From Lachnoclostridium sp. UBA739 (lineage in GTDB: Bacteria; Bacillota_A; Clostridia; Lachnospirales; Lachnospiraceae), in contig DBKX01000019.1 of NCBI GenBank assembly GCA_002297865.1, positions 277-9,689 on the forward strand: a stretch of 9,413 bases of DNA, read 5' to 3'. The position numbers and the translations under genes were made by a program. This document shows, one piece after another, positions 1 through 5,351 of this stretch; the first letter of the stretch is position 1; each line of letters starts with the position of its first letter. The notes below the pieces were generated by a model. It was not told where the DNA came from, did no database searches, and saw only the letters and a list, made by a program, of their open reading frames with translations.

Positions 1-21
1 TAACAAGGGTTGTATTGAAAC
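1..21 (+). repeat. CRISPR repeat, 5'-truncated by the window edge
   Basis: These are the last 21 bases of the repeat, ending in the ATTGAAAC handle. It differs from the next copy by one base (G at 8, A at 74), a small degeneration common near the trailer end. Confidence 0.9.
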
Positions 22-57
22 AGGGGATGTAGCCAGTAATGGCAATCAGCTAATATA

Positions 58-87
58 ATAGAATAGTAACAAGAGTTGTATTGAAAC
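58..87 (+). repeat. CRISPR repeat, complete copy
   Basis: This is the only complete repeat in the window, about 30 bp, beginning ATAGAATAGTAAC and ending TTGTATTGAAAC. Cas6 is expected to cut 8 nt before its end, leaving AUUGAAAC as the 5' tag of the next crRNA. No strong internal palindrome is visible, which fits the weakly structured repeats of many type I-B systems. Confidence 0.92.
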
Positions 88-121
88 ATTAACTGATATC
101 ATTCAGGGCCTACATTCCCAT

Positions 122-594
122 TTATAGAACAGTAACAGAATTCACCAACTCAGATACCCCTACCACGTGCCGCTTCTTTCCGTCATACAATTCCAAAACC
201 ATAGTAGTTAATGACAAAAGAAAGATCACAATGAGCAGGAGTACGAGCAGCACATACAAAAGAAATCATAATTGAAACTGTCTCTGAGAGTTCCCCGTTG
301 CAGAAGCTTTTGGCAGCCAGTTCATAAAACAGGTCATAAAGGTGTTTTGTGAATCCAATGTTCCAATACAAAAACTATAAAATCTATCTTGTCCATGGGA
401 AAACCGATATGAGAAAAGGCATAGGATTATCCAAGATATAAGAGACAAATGTCAACAATAAGAATGACAAAGCTGAAGAAAACTACAAACAGAAGTTGTT
501 TTCCAAATGCGACTATATAATTATGCATTGCCAAAACCCAACTTTGGATATATTTGATATATATATGCGGCAATACATTAATTTCCCGCAGCAC
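122..594 (-). pseudogene. Possible decayed small membrane-protein gene, antisense to the array tail
   Basis: The family is not recognised. On the minus strand a GTG at 594-592 opens a 55-codon stretch ending in TAA at 429-427, with a hydrophobic segment LLFVVFFSFVILIVDICLLY. A second frame is open from a TTG at 448 to TGA at 268-266. The same frame then runs 47 more codons to TAA at 124-122, with another strongly hydrophobic segment (LLYVLLVLLLIVIFLLSL) and a charged tail (LELYDGKKRHVVGVSEL). One frameshift and one nonsense codon would join these into a protein of roughly 160 residues with two membrane helices. No good ribosome binding site is seen at either start. AT-rich antisense DNA can mimic hydrophobic segments, so chance is a real alternative. 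The tail overlaps the degenerate CRISPR repeat. Confidence 0.3.
124..153 (+). repeat. Degenerate terminal CRISPR repeat
   Basis: It lies exactly 66 bp after the complete repeat. Bases 124-137 match its first 14 bases at 13 of 14 positions (C at 130 for T). Similarity then fades, apart from a possible GAATT/GAGTT match after a one-base deletion, and the ATTGAAAC handle is gone. This is the expected decayed last repeat at the leader-distal end. Confidence 0.75.
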
Positions 595-671
595 TTATTA
601 CTGAACTGAAAGAACCTGCTTACAACGTCCAAGTTTGACTCTCATTAGCTGATAGCATAAGGGGCTTTTTT

Positions 672-695
672 CTATCGAGAAGGTCTCGAAGATAG
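672..695. other. Hairpin, CTATCGAGA / TCTCGAAGATAG
   Basis: Arms 672-680 and 684-695 can form 9 base pairs around a 3-base loop (AGG) with a 3-base bulge at about 688-690. It follows a T-run rather than preceding one on the + strand, so it is not a standard terminator in that direction. Its role is unknown; a remnant of a mobile-element end or an RNA-processing structure is possible. Confidence 0.45.
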
Positions 696-709
696 CTTTC
701 CTATAGAGT

Positions 710-745
710 AAAAAATACCCCATGATTGAAGAATCGCTCATGGGG
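710..745 (-). terminator. Rho-independent terminator shape on the minus strand
   Basis: CCCCATGA (718-725) and TCATGGGG (738-745) form a perfect 8-bp stem with a 12-base loop. On the minus strand the stem is followed by TATTTTTT (complement of 710-717), the usual U-tract. On the + strand it is followed by CATTGTACATT, with no T-run, so it should act mainly leftward. No minus-strand gene lies between it and cas6. It may block antisense transcription, or be left over from a lost gene. Confidence 0.5.
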
Positions 746-869
746 CATTGTACATTACATGTTACGGTTCGATGGAAACCACTTATTTATAATAGTTTCA
801 AAACATAACTGTTATTCTAATATCTAACATCATACCACAAAAGGAGAAATATTACAAATACAGAACAAA

Positions 870-887
870 ATTTTTCATATTAAAAAT
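870..887. promoter_or_regulatory. AT inverted repeat just upstream of the cas promoter
   Basis: ATTTTT (870-875) and AAAAAT (882-887) form an inverted repeat ending 7 bp before the -35 box. The place fits an A/T-rich UP element for the RNA polymerase alpha subunit, or an operator half-site pair. The sequence alone does not decide between them, and chance in AT-rich DNA is possible. Confidence 0.3.
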
Positions 888-893
888 AAGTGA

Positions 894-922
894 TTGACAA
901 CTAAATCTTACTTTGGTACTAT
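894..922 (+). promoter_or_regulatory. Sigma-A-type promoter of the cas operon
   Basis: A perfect -35 TTGACA (894-899) is followed after exactly 17 bp by TACTAT (917-922), which matches the -10 consensus at four positions including the key T, A and final T. An overlapping TATAAT at 920-925 would give a 20-bp spacer and is less likely. Transcription should start near 929-930, giving a leader of about 25 nt before the cas6 ATG. No other promoter of this quality was seen within the operon, so the genes downstream are probably co-transcribed from here. Confidence 0.72.
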
Positions 923-953
923 AATAACATAAATAACCAAATGGAGGTAACAA

Positions 954-1655
954 ATGTCACATAACATGATCTATCAGATAGACGTGAAAGTGTATATTCT
1001 AAAAACGATCACCTATCATGATATGCAGCAGCAGATTACGCAATACGTTGACCAAGTGATGGCAAAAAAGGAAGAACTCCTAATACTACATAATACAAAT
1101 TGCTTTAAATATTATTGTTTTTCCGGATTCAAAACCATTCAGAGAGAAGGTATTTACCACGAAGGAAGTTTAAATAGCTTCTCGGTTCGCTGTTTAGATA
1201 AGAAATTTGCCGAATACCTTGTCTGCGAACTTGCCAACCATACCAGTCTTACGATGAAAGGATTATCCTGTCAGACAAAAATAGTTAAGACAGGACGAAT
1301 TCAAAAATTATATCTGATAACACCAGCAGTTCTGAAATTTGAAGATGGCTACTGGAGAAAAAACCATTCCTTAGAAGAATTTCAAAAGAGAATCATTTCC
1401 AATACACTAAGAAAATACGAAGAGTATACACAAGAAGAAATAGAACAGCCCGTAAAACTCTTTACGAATTTTCGTCTGTTAAATAAAGTTCCCATTAAAA
1501 CAAGATATAAAAATATTCATTTACTAGGAGATAAGTTTGAGCTTATCATAGCGGAAGATGAAGTCTCCCAAAAACTTGCCCAGTTTCTTTTAGGGACAGG
1601 CGCGTGTGAGCTTAACAGCAGGGGGTTTGGATTTCTGAACTACAAATCCGTGTAA
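954..1655 (+). CDS. cas6: Cas6, CRISPR pre-crRNA endoribonuclease
   Basis: Cas6 is the RNase that cuts the array transcript within each repeat, leaving the 8-nt handle (here AUUGAAAC) on the crRNA. The product is 233 residues, a normal length. The C-terminal glycine-rich signature is clear: G214-T-G216 then SRGFGF (222-227), the RNA-binding loop of the RAMP fold. The N-terminal region has the Cas6-like LHNTNCFKYYCFSGF stretch (45-59). The catalytic residue cannot be fixed by eye; H46 and H22 are candidates. GGAGGT at 943-948, 5 bp before the ATG, supports this start. It is the first gene of the operon, directly behind the promoter, and 17 bp before cas8b. Confidence 0.9.
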   Translation: MSHNMIYQIDVKVYILKTITYHDMQQQITQYVDQVMAKKEELLILHNTNCFKYYCFSGFKTIQREGIYHEGSLNSFSVRCLDKKFAEYLVCELANHTSLTMKGLSCQTKIVKTGRIQKLYLITPAVLKFEDGYWRKNHSLEEFQKRIISNTLRKYEEYTQEEIEQPVKLFTNFRLLNKVPIKTRYKNIHLLGDKFELIIAEDEVSQKLAQFLLGTGACELNSRGFGFLNYKSV

Positions 1656-1672
1656 AAGAAAGGAGGAGGAGT

Positions 1673-3424
1673 ATGCTTACAACCTGTATCGAGATCTTTA
1701 AAAAGACCGATATGTTAAAACAAGTGCTGGATACCTATATTCCAGCCGACGGCGATTACCTGATTATGCAGTATGCGGATGGTGACTTTCAGCTAAAAGA
1801 ACACATAACAGTCAAGATGGATAAAAAGAGCCGTATTTTGAATATCTCACCGAGCGAAAAGAGGCAGATTGCAGAATGGGATTACTATTGTAAACTGTTA
1901 GAGATGAATAAACCGATTGATCCCAAGAAAGTAATTCATTCCAATAATTACTTGTCATTTTGGATTAAGAAAGAAAGTTTAGAAAACGGAAAACTGACGC
2001 AGGAAGTGATAGACAGGTACTATGCAATTCTGGCAAATCCAGTGCAAAAATACAAGAATGCAAAAGATCGCCAACTATACGAACATGCGGAAGAAAAGCT
2101 TGGAGCCGTGAATCAGGAGGCTCTGGAACAGATAAAAAACTGGATAAAGGAAAACATTAGACAGTTACCTATTGAGGTGACAGGAAAAGATTATCTGAAG
2201 ATTTTTTTCCTTATGCCAGATACGGATGTGAAAGGGGAAGGCGAACGCTATTTCATTCCCAATTTATTTAACAAAAATGATTATAACGTTGCGATTGGCG
2301 AAACCATTTATGGCGTTCCCAATAACAATATGCAGATGAATGCCAAGAAGCCTTTCCTAGAGGGGAAGGACCGATTGTATAAAGTACCAATGTTGCAAAG
2401 TTCTGAGGAGGCACTAGAGAAGAAGCTGTTTTTTGATTACCTTATGAACTGCGCAGCAAGTGGAAGAAATAATGTGTATCTGTATAGTGAGCAGGAAGAA
2501 GAATACAAGATTCGCTCCTTTTCCAATAAAGAACTGCCTAATATTACAAATGGTCATGGCATTTATCTGAGAGTCAGAAAAGATACCAACGAAGCGGCAA
2601 TTGAGCAGATGGATCGCATTACGAACTATCGGCAGAAGCTTGCCAAGCCATTCATCGTTAGGAATGTAACAGGAGTGAGTACGGAGAAGTTAAAGTATCC
2701 ATTATATGCAAAATATACGAATCTAAAAGAAGTGAGCGAAATGATAGATACCATTTACTTCTCAAAATATCTTGGCAATCAGTATTTTACAGAACCGAAG
2801 GACATAGCTGGTTTGACAGGAAAACGGAAAATGTTACTGCTGCTAGGAAGAAATGCACTATTTAACTGGTTTTACAAAGGAAATGAAAAGACGATTCGTA
2901 GTCTATGGGACAGATTGTCCTGGCAGTTAATCCAGGCGTCTGTGGAAGAGGAAAACATGATAGCCGTAAACCATCAGTTTAATGTATGGATTGGGGTAAA
3001 AGAATATTTTGAAGGAGGAAATGGGAAAATGGCAGATATTATGATAGCCGTGAGAGAATCCATTCGGAGCAAAATCAATGCAGAATCGGAATTATACCAA
3101 AGTATAGAACGTGATGAGGAATACTATTATGCAGCAGGACAGCTCGTTGCATTTTTCCTTTCTAGAAGCCGCACCAAGAAAAGAAATCATTCCAGCTTTA
3201 ATGCGTTTTTGAATTATAAGAATGATAAACTGCTAAAAGAAAAACTAGAGATTCTATTTAAAAAATATAATTATGATATTGAAGCAAAGTCAAAAAGATT
3301 TAATCATCTCTATAATATGGTGTTATCCTATCAGCCAGAAGGAGCGGTTTTGAAAAATTATATGACAGCGGGATACATTTCCTACAATTTGATTTATGAG
3401 AAGGGAGATAAAAAGGATGAATAA
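1673..3424 (+). CDS. cas8b: Cas8b (Csh1), Cascade large subunit
   Basis: Cas8b is the large subunit of the type I-B Cascade complex and is expected to recognise the PAM and help recruit Cas3. The product is 583 residues, the usual size for the Csh1/Cas8b group. The call rests mainly on position (between cas6 and a clear csh2-type cas7), size and general character, since this family is very divergent and has few fixed motifs. No CxxC zinc motif is visible. AAGGAGG at 1660-1666 lies 6 bp before the ATG. The last 8 bases overlap cas7, which suggests translational coupling. The final 131 codons carry an internal ribosome binding site and ATG and probably also encode a separate small subunit. Confidence 0.85.
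   Translation: MLTTCIEIFKKTDMLKQVLDTYIPADGDYLIMQYADGDFQLKEHITVKMDKKSRILNISPSEKRQIAEWDYYCKLLEMNKPIDPKKVIHSNNYLSFWIKKESLENGKLTQEVIDRYYAILANPVQKYKNAKDRQLYEHAEEKLGAVNQEALEQIKNWIKENIRQLPIEVTGKDYLKIFFLMPDTDVKGEGERYFIPNLFNKNDYNVAIGETIYGVPNNNMQMNAKKPFLEGKDRLYKVPMLQSSEEALEKKLFFDYLMNCAASGRNNVYLYSEQEEEYKIRSFSNKELPNITNGHGIYLRVRKDTNEAAIEQMDRITNYRQKLAKPFIVRNVTGVSTEKLKYPLYAKYTNLKEVSEMIDTIYFSKYLGNQYFTEPKDIAGLTGKRKMLLLLGRNALFNWFYKGNEKTIRSLWDRLSWQLIQASVEEENMIAVNHQFNVWIGVKEYFEGGNGKMADIMIAVRESIRSKINAESELYQSIERDEEYYYAAGQLVAFFLSRSRTKKRNHSSFNAFLNYKNDKLLKEKLEILFKKYNYDIEAKSKRFNHLYNMVLSYQPEGAVLKNYMTAGYISYNLIYEKGDKKDE
3012..3018 (+). promoter_or_regulatory. Internal Shine-Dalgarno site within cas8b
   Basis: The perfect AAGGAGG is as strong as those before cas8b, cas1 and cas2, but sits in the middle of an open frame. 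It ends 10 bases before the in-frame ATG at 3029, and is the main evidence for a separately made Cas11-like subunit. Confidence 0.65.
3029..3424 (+). CDS. cas11b: Internal in-frame start in cas8b: putative Cas11b small subunit
   Basis: Inside cas8b a perfect AAGGAGG (3012-3018) is followed 10 bases later by ATG (3029-3031) in the cas8b frame, codon 453. Translation from here gives 131 residues, beginning MADIMIAVRESIRSK, rich in charged residues and probably mostly helical. That is the size and character of Cas11. Separate translation of Cas11 from an internal start at the 3' end of the large-subunit gene is established for other type I-B, I-C and I-D systems. A closer ATG at 3021 is out of frame and only 2 bases from the Shine-Dalgarno site. 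Expression here is inferred. The GGAGGA also encodes Gly-Gly, so it could be coincidence. Confidence 0.65.
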   Translation: MADIMIAVRESIRSKINAESELYQSIERDEEYYYAAGQLVAFFLSRSRTKKRNHSSFNAFLNYKNDKLLKEKLEILFKKYNYDIEAKSKRFNHLYNMVLSYQPEGAVLKNYMTAGYISYNLIYEKGDKKDE

Positions 3425-4355
3425 GAGAGTATATGGAGTATTAGGAGTATCAGCAATTATGGCAAATTGGAACGCGGATTTTTCAGGATTCCCTAAAACA
3501 ACTTCCGATGGTTCCATCTTTGGAAGTGATAAGGCACTGAAATATCCAATTAAGAAAATGTGGGAAAATGCAGGGGAAAAGGTACTATACATAAAATCTA
3601 TGAAGTTATCACCAGATAAAGAAGGAACTTCGCTAAACCCAAGATCCTTAAAAGAACGTTATGAACAGATCTTTCACGTAGAGGACTTGTCAAAATGTAA
3701 AGACAGCAAAGAGGTACTCACTAATTTATTCCAGGCAATCGACGTGAAGAACTTTGGTGCGACATTTGCAGAATCCAAGAATAATATATCCATCACAGGT
3801 GCGGTGCAGATTGGACAGGGATTTAATCAATATGAAGATAGTACCGTAGAAGAGCAGCAGATTCTGTCTCCATTTCGTGATGGTTCTAAAGATGCAAAAA
3901 AAGATGAGGAAGCAAAGAATTCTACCCTGGGAACTAAAATTGTGAGCAAAGAAGCTCATTACGTGTATCCATTTTCCATTAATCCCTTAGCTTATAAGGA
4001 GCCAGTCGAGCTTGGAGTTACTGAAGGCTATACGGAAGATGATTATAACAAGTTTAAAGAAGCAGCAAAATGTGCAGTTACTTCCTATGCAACCAATGCA
4101 AAATCAGGATGTGAAAATGAACTTGCGATATTTATCGAGACAGACCCACAACTGTACCTGCCTAATCTGTCTGAATATGTAACCTTCCAGAAGGATGAGA
4201 AGAATATCTTTACATTGGAATTTTCGGACTTATTAGAGGAGGTAAGGGAACGTGTGCATTCCGTAGAGATTTATTATAATCCTTATACAACTCAAGTTAA
4301 GCATCAGATAAAGGGAGCGAAAATGTTCAATATCTTTACAAACAAAGAGGTGTAG
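3417..4355 (+). CDS. cas7: Cas7 (Csh2), Cascade backbone
   Basis: Cas7 polymerises along the crRNA spacer to form the backbone of type I-B Cascade. The product is 312 residues. It begins NKRVYGVLGVSAIMANWNAD and carries FGATFAESKNNISITGAVQ followed by IGQGFNQYEDS, features I associate with the Csh2/Cas7 (Hmari) family. The start was set at 3417 rather than the upstream ATG at 3396 because AAGGGAG (3401-3407) lies 9 bp before 3417, whereas 3396 would extend the protein by seven residues without a ribosome binding site. It overlaps the end of cas8b by 8 bp, suggesting coupled translation, and ends 3 bp before cas5. Confidence 0.92.
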   Translation: MNKRVYGVLGVSAIMANWNADFSGFPKTTSDGSIFGSDKALKYPIKKMWENAGEKVLYIKSMKLSPDKEGTSLNPRSLKERYEQIFHVEDLSKCKDSKEVLTNLFQAIDVKNFGATFAESKNNISITGAVQIGQGFNQYEDSTVEEQQILSPFRDGSKDAKKDEEAKNSTLGTKIVSKEAHYVYPFSINPLAYKEPVELGVTEGYTEDDYNKFKEAAKCAVTSYATNAKSGCENELAIFIETDPQLYLPNLSEYVTFQKDEKNIFTLEFSDLLEEVRERVHSVEIYYNPYTTQVKHQIKGAKMFNIFTNKEV

Positions 4356-4358
4356 TGG

Positions 4359-5126
4359 ATGGATATTCTGAAAATGACCTTAAGTGGAAGGACTGCTTTT
4401 TTTAAAAAGCCAGAGGTGAATTCCTATGTGTACTTTACCTATGGATGTGTCCATAAGGTGGCTCTAATGGGGATATTCGGTGCAATTCTTGGTTTGAATG
4501 GATATGGTCAGAAGCGAAAGGCAGGCGAATATCCAGAATTCTATGAGAAATTAATGAATATTAAGGTTGCAGTGAAATGCAATGCTACAGATGCATACAT
4601 TCCAAAGAAAATCCAGATATTTAACAATACCGTCGGATATGCATCCAAGGAGCAGGGGGGAACTCTTAATGTGAAAGAGCAATGGCTGGAGATGCCAAGC
4701 TGGAATATCTATGTGCTGGTAAATGACAAAGCGTCTCAATGTCTGGCAGAACAGCTCCTTAATTTCTGTTGCACTTATATTCCGTATCTTGGTAAAAATG
4801 ACCATCCGGCAGATATAACAGGAGTAAAACTATATCAGGATGTGAAACCGGAAGGTAAGTATTGCAAAATTGACTCCATAATGGAGAAGAAGAAAGCAAA
4901 ATTTTATACCTTTGATGACTTTGCAGAAGCTATGGAAGAAGAGGAAGACTTGGATTCTCTAGAGGATACTGCCTATGTTTACCGTTATGAAGAAGCTTTA
5001 CCAGTAAGACTTAGCAAAGAACTGCAGATGTATGAGGAAGAAGAATTCGTTGCGACCAATCTCTGGGTAGAAAACTATCAGGATGACGTGTATCAGATAG
5101 AAGGAGATAGCATTGTGTTTTTTTAG
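4359..5126 (+). CDS. cas5: Cas5 (Cas5h/Cas5b), Cascade subunit
   Basis: Cas5 caps the 5' handle end of the crRNA in Cascade. In type I-B, unlike I-C, it is not the processing nuclease, which fits the presence of cas6 here. The product is 255 residues, a normal length. The N-terminus MDILKMTLSGRTAFFKKPEV followed by YFTYGCVHKVALMGIFGAILGL (about 25-46) matches the Cas5 pattern of a first beta strand, an SGxxAxFxKPExN motif and an ALxGxLGAILG helix. Only 3 bp separate it from cas7, and AAGAGGTG (4345-4352) in the end of cas7 supplies its ribosome binding site. Its TAG stop runs into the ribosome binding site of cas3. An acidic stretch (EEEEDLDSLED) is near residue 190. Confidence 0.92.
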   Translation: MDILKMTLSGRTAFFKKPEVNSYVYFTYGCVHKVALMGIFGAILGLNGYGQKRKAGEYPEFYEKLMNIKVAVKCNATDAYIPKKIQIFNNTVGYASKEQGGTLNVKEQWLEMPSWNIYVLVNDKASQCLAEQLLNFCCTYIPYLGKNDHPADITGVKLYQDVKPEGKYCKIDSIMEKKKAKFYTFDDFAEAMEEEEDLDSLEDTAYVYRYEEALPVRLSKELQMYEEEEFVATNLWVENYQDDVYQIEGDSIVFF

Positions 5127-5135
5127 GGAGGAGAT

Positions 5136-5324
5136 ATGAAGATTGAAGAATTGATTGGAACAGCACATCATTTTCTTGCACATCCAGAGGAAAGTATTGG
5201 TGAACATGTTGGAAAATGTGAGCATCATTATGAACGTATCCTAAGAGAAAAGGAGTTAACGCCGATTCTAAACAATCTTGTGAAGGTGTTCTGGGATCCT
5301 GAGACGGATTCCAGAACGGCATAG
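5136..5324 (+). CDS. N-terminal fragment of Cas3 HD domain
   Basis: This 62-residue product is the part of cas3 before the premature TAG. It contains the LAH motif and H24, likely the first metal-binding histidine of the HD nuclease, but not the HD dyad. It has a strong ribosome binding site and would be made. It is unlikely to be stable or active alone, although non-covalent assembly with the larger fragment cannot be excluded. Confidence 0.5.
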   Translation: MKIEELIGTAHHFLAHPEESIGEHVGKCEHHYERILREKELTPILNNLVKVFWDPETDSRTA

Positions 5325-5351
5325 CATGTTCGGGAATTTATTAAGGAAACC

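Larger units (their letters stand above)
1..153 (+). CRISPR. Trailer end of a type I-B CRISPR array
   Basis: Three copies of a TAACA-containing repeat start at 1, 67 and 133, an exact 66-bp period. The complete copy is about 58-87 (30 bp) and ends in ATTGAAAC, the 8-nt crRNA 5' handle typical of type I-B, with a neighbouring cas6 to cut it. Spacers are about 22-57 and 88-123, both 36 bp if the repeat is 30 bp. The left repeat is cut by the window edge. The third copy (about 124-153) keeps only its first 14 bases and has lost the handle. Handle position and the degenerate last copy together show that the array is transcribed rightward, with its leader outside the window to the left, so these are the oldest spacers. 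The 5' edge of the repeat is uncertain by 1-3 bases because only two left flanks can be compared. Confidence 0.93.
595..893. other. Intergenic region with hairpins and no supported gene
   Basis: I see no plausible gene here. On the minus strand a 15-codon frame from an ATG at 645 ends in two tandem TAA codons (600-595) just before the GTG of the decayed antisense frame, but it is too short to call. A T-run (666-671) follows GGGGC and has only a weak bulged stem before it (645-660), so it is a poor candidate to end the array transcript. Hairpins lie at 672-695 and 718-745. The stretch from about 781 to 893 is very AT-rich and leads into the cas promoter. Confidence 0.6.

Noticed and set aside
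766..779. GGTTCGATGGAAAC resembles the end of the CRISPR repeat.
   Set aside because: It matches only about 10 of 13 bases, is off the 66-bp phase, and its upstream flank does not match the repeat. Probably chance.
841..883. A possible tiny + strand frame after AAAGGAG, before the cas promoter.
   Set aside because: It lacks a standard start codon, is about 10 codons long, and lies upstream of the predicted transcription start.
3396..3416. Upstream ATG giving a seven-residue-longer Cas7.
   Set aside because: It has no ribosome binding site, while 3417 has AAGGGAG at 9 bp and gives an N-terminus that fits the family.
3323..3592. An 89-codon minus-strand open frame across the cas8b/cas7 junction.
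   Set aside because: It is antisense to two well-supported genes. I treat it and the other antisense frames in the operon as shadows.
5322..5324. Stop-codon reassignment (TAG read as an amino acid) in cas3.
   Set aside because: TAG ends cas7, cas5, cas3 and cas1 in the same window, so it works as a normal stop. A point mutation, sequencing error or reinitiation is simpler.
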